NCBI GenBank assembly: GCA_944325435.1
Contig: CALVAC010000008.1
Location: 60,622-124,621, forward strand
From: an uncultured Bacteroidales bacterium
GTDB taxonomy: Bacteria; Bacteroidota; Bacteroidia; Bacteroidales; UBA932
DNA length: 64,000 bases
Reading direction: 5' to 3'
The notes under the pieces were generated by a model. The model was given only the letters and a program-made list of their open reading frames with translations, was not told the origin of the DNA and ran no database searches. This document shows, piece after piece, positions 48,845 through 57,442 of this stretch (positions are counted from its first letter, which is position 1; each line of letters starts with the position of its first letter). The position numbers were made by a program, and so were the translations under genes.

Positions 48845-50505
48845 TCATAGATGAACTCGAATTCATCGACATACATGACGGAACCGACTCCGCCAGTGAA
48901 ATAATTGCCGAGATAGCTCGCACACGAGATGACTATCGCATATTTCGGTGTCGCATCCGGTCTCCAGTATTCCAGTTCCAGATTGAACTCCCTGTACTGT
49001 CCGCCGGTATCCTCATCGCTCTCGTACTTGGCGTATGCGATGATGTCCTTGTTGGCCGGAGTCTGGTCGAAAAATTTGCCGAGTGCCGTATCGACCATGA
49101 ACGGGTCATCCATATCTGTCAATATCACCAGAAGCTGGCATTTGTCCGTCTGCCCATCCAGATCCTCATACGGCGGTCTGGTGTCATGGATCACGGCCGG
49201 AGAATATGAATAATAGCCTTTCAGAGCCTTTGGCCTGGCAGTGAACGGAGTTCCCCAGTTCAACTTCGCACCGAGGCCTCCATCCGTGCTCACATCAAGG
49301 AATTCTCCAGTATACAGGTTGCCTGCAGCGAACATTCCGAATTTCATGCTCTGGAGTTTAGCGGCTGCCTTGTTGTCCGGATCGGATGTCGCAAGGAAAG
49401 AATATTCAGGCTGTGTCGGGTTGGTTCCTCCGAGGATACCGGTCCCGCCGTTGGCCGTGTCCCATATCTTCACTGAAGAACTTGCATTGGGATACCATGA
49501 GCCCTTGTTGTCTGGCTTGGAATTCCACCACTGCTCGAATCCCATGTTCTCAATCTGGTCGGGAGTGCCGGTTGTAAATGCCAAAGCCGCACTCTGAGCA
49601 GTCTCCGTACATACCCTGACCTCATATACAGTTCCTGCAGACAGCCTTTCCGCGGTCTCGACGGATGTATCTCCACCCGGTATTGATGCCGTGATGACAA
49701 GACCATCGACAGAAATGTCATCTGTCCGGGTCCACTGCTCCGTCCCCTGCTGCCTGTATTCGATATACGGAGTTCCTGTCCCGTTGTATGATGCCTCCAC
49801 ATCGGCATGGTAGCACCATGCATTCACAGACGAGACGGACAGGTCGACTTTCTTCTTCACCACCGACATTGTCCATACAATCTCCTCTCCCCTGTCAAGT
49901 ACTGTAAAACTCCTCTGGAGCAGACAGTTGAGCTGCATCGGGAAAGAGCATTCACGGGTCTTTTCCACCATTTTCCAGTCCTCAAGCTCATAGCCGGTGG
50001 TAGACACCACCTCCGAACCCTCGGCCTCTAGCTTCATGTCCGTAATGTTCACACTGGCAAAGTCCTGCACATCCGATACATACACAGTGACATCCCGGTC
50101 CTTGACATTGAACGATGCATCTCCTGCCTGGTTGTCGCAGCGGACATATCTCTCGATGTTCTGTGAAGCCGACACCGTCCATTCATAATCCTGGTATATG
50201 CTCAGCACGAACTTCTTCGGATGGGTCAGGTCAAGCACCGTACCCTGGAGGGGTAAATCCGCGCAAGTCGCACCTTCAGTCACAGACACCGACACGACCT
50301 CCACTGCGGAAATGTCAGCCAGCTCATCAAGCTCGATCGACACTGTCCTTGCGTTCTCATCGATGGTCACATTCTTCTGCCCCTTGACCTCGAAGCCGGT
50401 AAAGGCAGCCCTCGTCCTCGGATAAGACATGTCATTGTCAATAAGGCACGACTGCAGAGAGGCAAGGATACCGAAAAAGAGACATATATTCTTGAAATAT
50501 CGCAT
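48841..50505 (-). CDS. PCMD-domain surface lipoprotein (no DUF4493 part recognised)
   Basis: A 554-residue lipoprotein with signal MRYFKNICLFFGILASLQSC. An upstream GTG is in frame but would overlap the previous stop, so the ATG at 50505 is chosen. An N-terminal beta-rich part (30-210), an FN3-like segment (235-310) and a C-terminal PCMD domain (about 315-554: NMGFEQWWN, AGNLYTGEF, PFTARPKALKGYYSYSP, GGVGSVMYVDEFEFIYD) follow. The PCMD family is only predicted to bind or process carbohydrate. It is the last gene of a five-gene operon and is a paralogue of genes 1 and 3. It begins 1 bp after the barrel gene. Confidence 0.88.
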   Translation of the reverse strand: MRYFKNICLFFGILASLQSCLIDNDMSYPRTRAAFTGFEVKGQKNVTIDENARTVSIELDELADISAVEVVSVSVTEGATCADLPLQGTVLDLTHPKKFVLSIYQDYEWTVSASQNIERYVRCDNQAGDASFNVKDRDVTVYVSDVQDFASVNITDMKLEAEGSEVVSTTGYELEDWKMVEKTRECSFPMQLNCLLQRSFTVLDRGEEIVWTMSVVKKKVDLSVSSVNAWCYHADVEASYNGTGTPYIEYRQQGTEQWTRTDDISVDGLVITASIPGGDTSVETAERLSAGTVYEVRVCTETAQSAALAFTTGTPDQIENMGFEQWWNSKPDNKGSWYPNASSSVKIWDTANGGTGILGGTNPTQPEYSFLATSDPDNKAAAKLQSMKFGMFAAGNLYTGEFLDVSTDGGLGAKLNWGTPFTARPKALKGYYSYSPAVIHDTRPPYEDLDGQTDKCQLLVILTDMDDPFMVDTALGKFFDQTPANKDIIAYAKYESDEDTGGQYREFNLELEYWRPDATPKYAIVISCASYLGNYFTGGVGSVMYVDEFEFIYD

Positions 50506-50506
50506 A

Positions 50507-51343
50507 CTATTCACTGATTTTCTTCATCCTATGTGCCCCGGTAGGGATATAGAACGAAAGTCCGAAATTGATTGCAAGCAGATTGATCTTGAAATTGACA
50601 CCGTTCCTCTCCATCTCGCTCCGCTCCACCTGGTTGGTCACCTGCTCCACTTTCTGGTAGTTGAATCCGAGCAGGCCGACAGATACCTCAAGCGCCACTT
50701 CATTGGTCACAAATGCGGAAATGCCCGGCACAACACCTACCTCAAACTGGTAGATGTCCTGGTATGTACCTGTCTTGTACGGCTGCTCGAGGACATCGTC
50801 GAAACCCACCTTGTAGGACTCCGACTGTCCGTATCCTCCGGTAAGCCTGAGTTCGGTGAACATAGCGAACCTCTTGCTCTGGCCGAACGGGATATAGTTC
50901 CTCAACGTAACCGCTCCGGTATATGACTGCTTCAGATAGTTGAAATTCCCTACAGAAAGGGAGAGGGCATCCGAAAGGGTGAGGTCAAGGTTGCCCAGTC
51001 CGAAAGAGGAACGGTCATAGTCTAACCTCGCACCCACGGAAAGATTGTCCCGTATGAAATACGACACCTGCGGTGCGATGCCGAAAGACATCAGGTTTCC
51101 CTGGAAATTCTGTATGAGGGAAAAGAGCATCTGGTATCCAGTATCATTCATTCCGTTGCCAAAACTGTAGTTGTTGTAGGAGAATGATGCCCCCGCTCCG
51201 ACTGTCCCTGCCGGGATAAACACGCTGCTGCTCTTGCCTATTCCTCTGTCGAACGGCTCCACCGGCTTCTTCTCCCGTGCAGCGGACTGCAGGGGCATGG
51301 CAAGTGCGCATACCAGCGTTATGGTTGACAATATTCTTTTCAT
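50507..51343 (-). CDS. small outer-membrane beta-barrel protein of the PCMD locus
   Basis: A 278-residue protein with signal MKRILSTITLVCALAMPLQSAA. From residue 45 it shows about ten alternating beta strands with aromatic girdles (TVGAGASFSYNNYSF, NLSVGARLDYDRSSF, FAMFTELRLTGGYG, FEVGVVPGISAFVTNEVALEV) and a terminal strand NFGLSFYIPTGAHRM, an outer-membrane 'OMP_b-brl'-type barrel. It sits between two PCMD lipoprotein genes (56 bp from the upstream, 1 bp from the downstream one), suggesting a membrane anchor or channel for them. Substrate unknown. Confidence 0.82.
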   Translation of the reverse strand: MKRILSTITLVCALAMPLQSAAREKKPVEPFDRGIGKSSSVFIPAGTVGAGASFSYNNYSFGNGMNDTGYQMLFSLIQNFQGNLMSFGIAPQVSYFIRDNLSVGARLDYDRSSFGLGNLDLTLSDALSLSVGNFNYLKQSYTGAVTLRNYIPFGQSKRFAMFTELRLTGGYGQSESYKVGFDDVLEQPYKTGTYQDIYQFEVGVVPGISAFVTNEVALEVSVGLLGFNYQKVEQVTNQVERSEMERNGVNFKINLLAINFGLSFYIPTGAHRMKKISE

Positions 51344-51399
51344 TACATCAATGTTTTTCTTTATTCAATGTCAGCGAAGAATCTGTTTCTTCTTGCCAT

Positions 51400-53625
51400 T
51401 TATTCGCCCTGCTCCAGTTCCGCCGGGTCATACACAAAGGAGAACTCATCCAGATAGAGGGTGCTGCCCACTCCTCCGGTGAAATAGTCCCCGTACTTGC
51501 TGGCCGCCGCCACTATCACGATATACTTCGGAGTCCTGGCCCTGTCCCTGTATTCAAGTTCCAGGGTAAACGGCTGATACCCGTCTGTCTGACCGAGATC
51601 CAAGGAAGCATACGCAATGATACGCTCATCATTCACATCCACGAATGTCTTGTCCTGAGTGTTTATTGTGAACGGCTTGTCCCAGTCCGTCAGAATTATC
51701 TGTATCTGACCGATATCGGTTTTCCCGGACATGTCATTATAACTTCCCTGGTCCACTGTCTTAGGGCTGTAATCATAAAAGCCTTTGAGGGCGAGAGGGC
51801 GGGATGTGAATGGCACTCCCCAATCGAGGGTTGCACCAGGATTGGAGATACTGATTTTCGTTTCTCCGAACTTGCCTGTATAAATATTTCCTGCCGCAAA
51901 CACTTTAACGATACCAAGATTAGCATACATGCTCTCCAGTTTTGCGGCTTTCTTCCCTTCACCTGTCACGGCAAGATGAGTCTCCTCGGGAGCTGTCGGG
52001 GTAAGGCTGGCCATGGATGACCCCTTGTTTGCAGTATCCCAGTAGAAATTATCAGCATCCGCGTCAGGATACCAGACACTTCCATCCTGATACCAGCTGT
52101 CGAAACTCATGTTAGGGACAACCTGCTCGTCTTCAGTGGTGAACTGCACAGGCACTGTCTTTGCCGATGCGGCTGTCACAGCCCTGTATTCATACTGCGT
52201 TGCAGCGGATAGTCCACCCAACTCTGCGGTGAAAGTCTTTGACTCCGCATCTGCAGTCACCTCTGCATCCACATCCAGCCATTCCCCATCCGCAGTCCTG
52301 TACTGGAATCCGAGGCCTTCCGGCTGTCCCTCCGTGAGCCAGCGGCCGGACAGGTCAGCGAACCTTGCCCATGCGTTGGCAGCCAATGTCTCCACCACAG
52401 GCAGGACCTCAAACGCGATTTCAGCGGTCTGCTCTCCTCCGGCATTATTCTGCACGAAGACCTCGAAACTGTATGAACCCGCCGGAAGGGTCGTGAAGAA
52501 TCCCGTGAAATCGATTTCAGGAGCAAGAGACTCCGGAGTGACTGCCGATGTGCTGATTCCGAGACCGGACAGCATGGACAATGTCTCCTCATCCGCGTTG
52601 ACCAGTTCTGTTTCTTCCGGCAACCCAGCTTCAACGAGTCCAGTATCATTGTTGATAAGCAATACAGAAACGGCCGGTTTCTTCAGGTCGATATACACGA
52701 CTTTCGGTGAAGTGTCCCCTGCATAGAAAGAGCCGGATGATCCGGATGAGAAAGGTCCTGTGATTTCCGGGATATTCTGCAAGTCAAAGTCCAGAAGTAT
52801 GTCATGCTCCTTCTCCGTCATTGAATCATCCACTACAATGGTGATAGCTGCCCCGCCTTCAGGCTGCTTTTCTGCCACCTTGAACGAGAATGCATAATGC
52901 TGTTTCGCCTTGACATCCGTATATGTCTGCGTCAGAGGGCTGAACACCCGGCCATCATTGCCTGTCAGAGAGAGAGAGTATGTCAATGTCCCTGTCACTG
53001 CAAAATATCCGGTCTTCCCGGTCGCCGGCACCGTCTCCCCGTCTCCTGACCCGGAAGCAGCCCCGTCAGAACCATCGTCTGCAGCATCGGCAACAGCGTC
53101 CGACCTGCCAAACTCCAGGGATGACACCCCGTTGCTTACAGTCAGTACATAGCTGCTGAAATTGTCCTGTATCTCCTGAGAAAACTCCGCAGTGACCATC
53201 ACGGCTTCAAGGGTAAGGGTCATCTCCAAAGACTCGACCGTGCCCCTCCTTACCGTGAACTCCTTCGTGGCTGAATAGAAAGGGGTGTCGAATGCAGCGG
53301 CTCCATCCGACAGGGACAGCCCGCTCGTGGCCACTGCCCTGTAATGTCCTGTATTCAGGGTGACCGGTCCGGTGGCCTGAGAGCAGTCATCGGTCTTGTA
53401 TGCCACCTCTCCGGCAGCATCATAGATGGTCAGGGCTATCGCATCCGATGTCCCTGCCTTTGTAGCGGCAGAAACAGCGGATGCCGTGATATCCACATCA
53501 TCCACAGAAGAGTCCCTGGCCACGCTGATGTCGACATATCCATATCCCTCCGGCTCTGCCGTCTGTGTGCATGACAGCACGGCCAGGGCAAGGACTGCCG
53601 ACATGATATTTCTGATTCTTGTCAT
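51400..53625 (-). CDS. DUF4493-PCMD lipoprotein
   Basis: A 741-residue lipoprotein with lipobox AVLALAVLSC. DUF4493 covers about residues 25-250: GYGYVDISVARDSS, a Thr/Lys (ATKAG) site, LNTGHYRAVATSG and the FTVRRGTVESLEMTLTLEAV beta unit. An acidic Ser/Gly insertion (DGSDGAASGSGDGE) breaks it at about 185-200. A second beta domain (260-415), an FN3-like segment (415-500) and a PCMD domain (505-735, ending GGVGSTLYLDEFSFVYD) follow. It is probably exposed on the cell surface and may bind a glycan or other fibres. It shows high similarity in motifs to the first and last genes of the operon. Confidence 0.87.
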   Translation of the reverse strand: MTRIRNIMSAVLALAVLSCTQTAEPEGYGYVDISVARDSSVDDVDITASAVSAATKAGTSDAIALTIYDAAGEVAYKTDDCSQATGPVTLNTGHYRAVATSGLSLSDGAAAFDTPFYSATKEFTVRRGTVESLEMTLTLEAVMVTAEFSQEIQDNFSSYVLTVSNGVSSLEFGRSDAVADAADDGSDGAASGSGDGETVPATGKTGYFAVTGTLTYSLSLTGNDGRVFSPLTQTYTDVKAKQHYAFSFKVAEKQPEGGAAITIVVDDSMTEKEHDILLDFDLQNIPEITGPFSSGSSGSFYAGDTSPKVVYIDLKKPAVSVLLINNDTGLVEAGLPEETELVNADEETLSMLSGLGISTSAVTPESLAPEIDFTGFFTTLPAGSYSFEVFVQNNAGGEQTAEIAFEVLPVVETLAANAWARFADLSGRWLTEGQPEGLGFQYRTADGEWLDVDAEVTADAESKTFTAELGGLSAATQYEYRAVTAASAKTVPVQFTTEDEQVVPNMSFDSWYQDGSVWYPDADADNFYWDTANKGSSMASLTPTAPEETHLAVTGEGKKAAKLESMYANLGIVKVFAAGNIYTGKFGETKISISNPGATLDWGVPFTSRPLALKGFYDYSPKTVDQGSYNDMSGKTDIGQIQIILTDWDKPFTINTQDKTFVDVNDERIIAYASLDLGQTDGYQPFTLELEYRDRARTPKYIVIVAAASKYGDYFTGGVGSTLYLDEFSFVYDPAELEQGE

Positions 53626-53687
53626 ATCAGTCTGTATTTAACTCTTTTCCGGAATCGAATCCATTGTCATGTCCGCGATGGTGGCAA

Positions 53688-54938
53688 CTATTCCTCCGGC
53701 ATATAGAATACAAGAGACTGGTTCAGTTCCTGGCCGGCCTCATCGGTCACTATCAAGGTGAATGTATGTTCTGAGCCAGGATCCGGACCAAGTCCATACA
53801 GCATAGGGAGCAGCGTGGACAGCGGGAATTCTACAGATGTCTTCCCTGACAGATCATCCCCCACGGGAAGTCCGATAAAAGGACTGGACATAAACTCTTT
53901 CACTGTCTGGTCGTTTATCAGATCCATCGGCATTGTAAAGGATTCCAGAAGACTCTGCAGGGTCTCAGACTTGATGTCCACCTTGAATCCGGCAATCTTC
54001 CCCGGAGCATTTACCACAAGATTGACATCCATCGTCGCAGCAAGAGGCCACCTTTCAAATGTCGGATTGGCATCCCAGACAAGTTCCGGGGCATCCTCGG
54101 AAGGAACATCCGGATCTTCAGGCTCTTCATCAGGAATCGGAATCTCCTCGAATCCCGGGACAACTATATCCACCGGCTTCTCGTTCACAGTATAGTCAAT
54201 GCTGATGGATGGCTGTGATGCTCCGGTAGTCTTTGCATCTATGTTCAGTATATGGTGGTCGGCCGCAGCCACATCCTCGATCCTGTAGGTCTTGCGGGCC
54301 TCGGACCCGTCGAGCGCCCTTGTGCCCTGTATTTCCACAGAGAGAGGTGCTACCGCAAAATATCCTGCCCTGGACTCGGCATCCACATCTGCCGAAGACC
54401 AGGTCAGGGATGCTGACCCATCTTCATAATCCCCTGTAATGACAATGCTGTATGCCGAGAGTTCGGACTTGAAATTCTCCGAGAGTTTCACTGACACCAT
54501 CATATTGGTCAGACTGCATACAAGCTCTAACGGTGTGAGGACATCCTCAACGATGGTGAATTCTTTTGTAACCCCGTATACAGGCTGGTCCCATGCAGCC
54601 TTTTCAGAGCCAGGGGATGACACGCTCACCGTATAGCTGCCAGGAGAGAGGGACAGAATCCCATCCGCATACTGTTCATTGAACTGTGCCACAGTACATT
54701 CCAGAGAATATGGAGCTCCTGTTGTCTTCTCTATGGAAATGACGAATGTATCTATGAACGCCTGGTCATCCGCATCCGACTTCACAGGGACAAGGTCAGG
54801 AGTCTTGTCGTTGTATTCCCCTGCATATCCGACCTGCAGCCGGAGCATTCCACTGCCGGCATCTGTCCCTACTTCATTCTTGTTGCAGCCCGCGAACACC
54901 GTTGCCGCTGCTGCCATAGTTAAAAGAATCTTTTTCAT
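53688..54938 (-). CDS. DUF4493 lipoprotein without PCMD domain
   Basis: A 416-residue lipoprotein with signal MKKILLTMAAAATVFAGC (ATG at 54938 chosen over an upstream ATG at 54962). Residues about 25-240 are DUF4493-like (MLRLQVGYAGEYN, PGSYTVSVSSPG, FTIVEDVLTPLELVCSLTNM). A second beta domain from about 250 contains an acidic spacer IPDEEPEDPDVPSEDAPEL. It stops where its neighbours would continue into FN3 and PCMD, so it is a natural short version rather than an obvious truncation; no PCMD-like remnant is seen. It lies between two long paralogues. Confidence 0.83.
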   Translation of the reverse strand: MKKILLTMAAAATVFAGCNKNEVGTDAGSGMLRLQVGYAGEYNDKTPDLVPVKSDADDQAFIDTFVISIEKTTGAPYSLECTVAQFNEQYADGILSLSPGSYTVSVSSPGSEKAAWDQPVYGVTKEFTIVEDVLTPLELVCSLTNMMVSVKLSENFKSELSAYSIVITGDYEDGSASLTWSSADVDAESRAGYFAVAPLSVEIQGTRALDGSEARKTYRIEDVAAADHHILNIDAKTTGASQPSISIDYTVNEKPVDIVVPGFEEIPIPDEEPEDPDVPSEDAPELVWDANPTFERWPLAATMDVNLVVNAPGKIAGFKVDIKSETLQSLLESFTMPMDLINDQTVKEFMSSPFIGLPVGDDLSGKTSVEFPLSTLLPMLYGLGPDPGSEHTFTLIVTDEAGQELNQSLVFYMPEE

Positions 54939-55054
54939 TGTATCTCGTTTCTCTTGTTTCATTTTTATTCTGTTATCCGCAGATCCTCCACTCCATTCAG
55001 GATGACAGGACCCGTCAATATCTTTGTCATTCTTAACATCGGTAAAGAATCTTC

Positions 55055-57247
55055 CTACTCATATATCAGCTGGAGGTCATCCAAATAAAGTACACTTCCG
55101 AAATTACCTGTATATTGGGCATTGTCTGCTATAGTTATCACCTTGTTGCCGGTCACTGAAGGTCTGGAAGCTGAAGTTGATTTGAATGACATGTATATCT
55201 TTGCAGCCTTCCTGTCTTTATCGGTATACTGGAAAGGCAAAGAAAATCTCAGCCATGAGGATGATGCGCTGCCGCTGTCTGTAGATGCCGTAGCTATGAC
55301 TGTCCCGTCTTCCGAATAGAGTTCGGCATGGACAGAGAATGTCTCACCTCCGTTAGATTCATATTTGTACATGAATTCCAGACGGTCTGGACGGCTTCCG
55401 AAAGAATGTCCCTCAGAAGAATGGTTTCCGCTGTCATCCGCAGTACCGATAAAGAGTTCTCCGGCTACCCTGTCTCCGACTAAAGCTGCTGATGTCAGCC
55501 AGTCTCCCACATTGACAGAGTACACCACGGCCGCATGGGAGCCCTGACATGATTCTGTCGTATATGCTACGGTCGGGAAACGGACCCAGTTCCAATTGTC
55601 GCTGATAATAGATGTCGATGACGGCATGGTCTTCCTGCTGTTGACTGCCCACCAGATATCGGTCTCTTCAGAAGACCATGGATGATACCAGTCTATGTTA
55701 TGTTCTCCACCGATGAAAGGAATATCATATGTAAATTTAAATTCAGAGGTCTGCCACTCCTCGAAACCGCTGTTGCCGACCTGGGCGGCAGCTTCTGTGG
55801 TGAGAGAAGTCTGGACTGCTGCGGCCTCATTTCCGTTGTAGATGGCACGCAACTGATATTCAGTCTCCGGGGTCAGTCCTGATATGTTATTGAAACTTAA
55901 CAGCGAGCCGCTGTCCGAAGAAAGCCCGGCATCCTGCCACTCGCCATCTGCCGCAGCCTTGTACTGGAGCTTCAGGCAATCCGGATTCCCGACAGTATAG
56001 CCTATCTCCATCCCTCTTATGCTTCTTGCCCAGGCATCCGTCGGCTGCACGGAGAAGGAGAATTCCGGCTTGACTGCAGATATCGTGAAGCCCTGCTCCC
56101 CCGACACTGTCTGTTGCCCGGCCATATCCTCTACCGTGAATCTTACGGTTGCGCTGAAAGGGTTCTCATCGTCATATACCTCGGATGCCAGTTTCTCCGC
56201 CACACCGGTAATGTCTATGAATGCCAGCCTCTGTCCGGAAGAAAAACCTGCCCAGCGGAACCCGTTGGCCTTCAGAATGTCTGCGACAGACCCGTCCACA
56301 GACACGAGATCCACTTCCGAAGGGACCCCGAGGGCGGACAGACAGTCAGAATCTATCTCCATGATACAATGGGCCACCCCAGCCCCTGCCACTATGTCGG
56401 CCTTCATCGAAGCGGATATATCCTGCCCCTCCACTATCTCTACCGTGCCATCTGCCGTAAAACCGTTGAAAGTGACTTCAGGAGCATTCTGCGGCAGCAT
56501 GGAAGCAGGTATCGACACCTCCTTCTCGACCAGGTCCACGGAATCATCGACAGTTATCTTGAGCGATACCTCTCCGGAAGCCGGCTCCGTATCCACACGG
56601 AAAGCGACATAATCATTCGGACTGTATTCCTCAGGCTCCGACGGGAAATACTTCCACGTCCCGTCCACATTCGCATACAGTTCCAGAGAAATCATACCGG
56701 CAGGGACATACCCCTCTCTGGTCTCATCCTTGCCGAACTGCAGGGAAGCATCCTCCCCTGAACGGACAATGGCATAGAATTCGGGATAATCAAGACGCAG
56801 AGTCTCCCCGAACTCCACGGTCACCATCACATTCGACAGTTTCGCGACTGCGCTGACTGTCTCCGCCTGTCCGGCCTGGACCGTGAAAGGTGTCTGTGCC
56901 GCATAGTACGGCGCATCGAACCCCGCAGCATCCGGATCTCCGTAGTAGGCATACAGGCGGTAATCCCCTGTATTAAGACCTATGGTCTTGCCTTCTGTAT
57001 TGGAATACGAGTCACGGTACAGCCGTACCTCCGACTCTCCATCGAGCTTGAATATCTCGACAGTGAACTCACCGGTCGGCACTTGCGCCGAACCGGCCTT
57101 GCTGACAGGCTGCACCCTCGCCTCGGAAGAAAGGGTTATCATAACCTCCCCTCCATCCTCTGCGGCTGCCTTCTCCAGAGTATCCGTACACGATACGGCA
57201 GGGAGAAGGACGGTCAAGCCGGCCAGAACAAATCTCATTCGTCTCAT
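55055..57247 (-). CDS. DUF4493-PCMD lipoprotein, first gene of operon
   Basis: A 730-residue lipoprotein; signal from MRFVLAGLTVLLPAVSC (the ATG at 57238 is equally possible). DUF4493 at about 25-240 (GEVMITLSSEA, PVSKAG, LNTGDYRLYAYYGDP, FTVQAGQAETVSAVAKLSNV). A middle Ig-like domain (about 265-415), an FN3-like unit (420-500: GLTPETEYQLRAIYNG) and a PCMD-like end (505-730: NSGFEEWQTS, GELFIGTA, FGSRPDRLEFMYKYES, NFGSVLYLDDLQLIYE) follow. The PCMD is the most diverged of the three. A full-consensus promoter lies just upstream. Confidence 0.87.
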   Translation of the reverse strand: MRRMRFVLAGLTVLLPAVSCTDTLEKAAAEDGGEVMITLSSEARVQPVSKAGSAQVPTGEFTVEIFKLDGESEVRLYRDSYSNTEGKTIGLNTGDYRLYAYYGDPDAAGFDAPYYAAQTPFTVQAGQAETVSAVAKLSNVMVTVEFGETLRLDYPEFYAIVRSGEDASLQFGKDETREGYVPAGMISLELYANVDGTWKYFPSEPEEYSPNDYVAFRVDTEPASGEVSLKITVDDSVDLVEKEVSIPASMLPQNAPEVTFNGFTADGTVEIVEGQDISASMKADIVAGAGVAHCIMEIDSDCLSALGVPSEVDLVSVDGSVADILKANGFRWAGFSSGQRLAFIDITGVAEKLASEVYDDENPFSATVRFTVEDMAGQQTVSGEQGFTISAVKPEFSFSVQPTDAWARSIRGMEIGYTVGNPDCLKLQYKAAADGEWQDAGLSSDSGSLLSFNNISGLTPETEYQLRAIYNGNEAAAVQTSLTTEAAAQVGNSGFEEWQTSEFKFTYDIPFIGGEHNIDWYHPWSSEETDIWWAVNSRKTMPSSTSIISDNWNWVRFPTVAYTTESCQGSHAAVVYSVNVGDWLTSAALVGDRVAGELFIGTADDSGNHSSEGHSFGSRPDRLEFMYKYESNGGETFSVHAELYSEDGTVIATASTDSGSASSSWLRFSLPFQYTDKDRKAAKIYMSFKSTSASRPSVTGNKVITIADNAQYTGNFGSVLYLDDLQLIYE

Positions 57248-57270
57248 AAAAATCGGTTAAGAAAACTTGG

Positions 57271-57302
57271 CAAATATATATGTTCTGACTTTCCCGACCA
57301 AA
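57271..57302 (-). promoter_or_regulatory. promoter of DUF4493/PCMD operon
   Basis: TTTG (57302-57299), 20-bp spacer, TATATTTG (57278-57271) on the minus strand, an exact consensus match. Transcription would begin near 57264, about 17 nt before the ATG at 57247. No invertible-repeat arrangement was seen around it, so phase variation is not suggested. Confidence 0.75.
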
Positions 57303-57413
57303 TTTTTCATACCTTTTGCGCCTTTTGTCCTGTTTTCAGTGCCCTTTTGACATCATTCCGACCCGGCTGTCCCGACTTTTGAACAGCCTTTAAGCGGATT
57401 CGGGAAAAATTAT

Positions 57414-57421
57414 TACCTTTG
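57414..57421 (+). promoter_or_regulatory. parE: -7 box of parE
   Basis: TACCTTTG fits TAnnTTTG; a near-match TTTA lies 21 bp upstream. The start site near 57428 supports translation from the ATG at 57443. Confidence 0.5.
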
Positions 57422-57442
57422 CTGACTATTGGACCTGTATCT

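Noticed and set aside
57271..57302. Phase-variable (invertible) promoter for the PCMD operon
   Set aside because: No inverted repeats flank the promoter and no recombinase gene is near.
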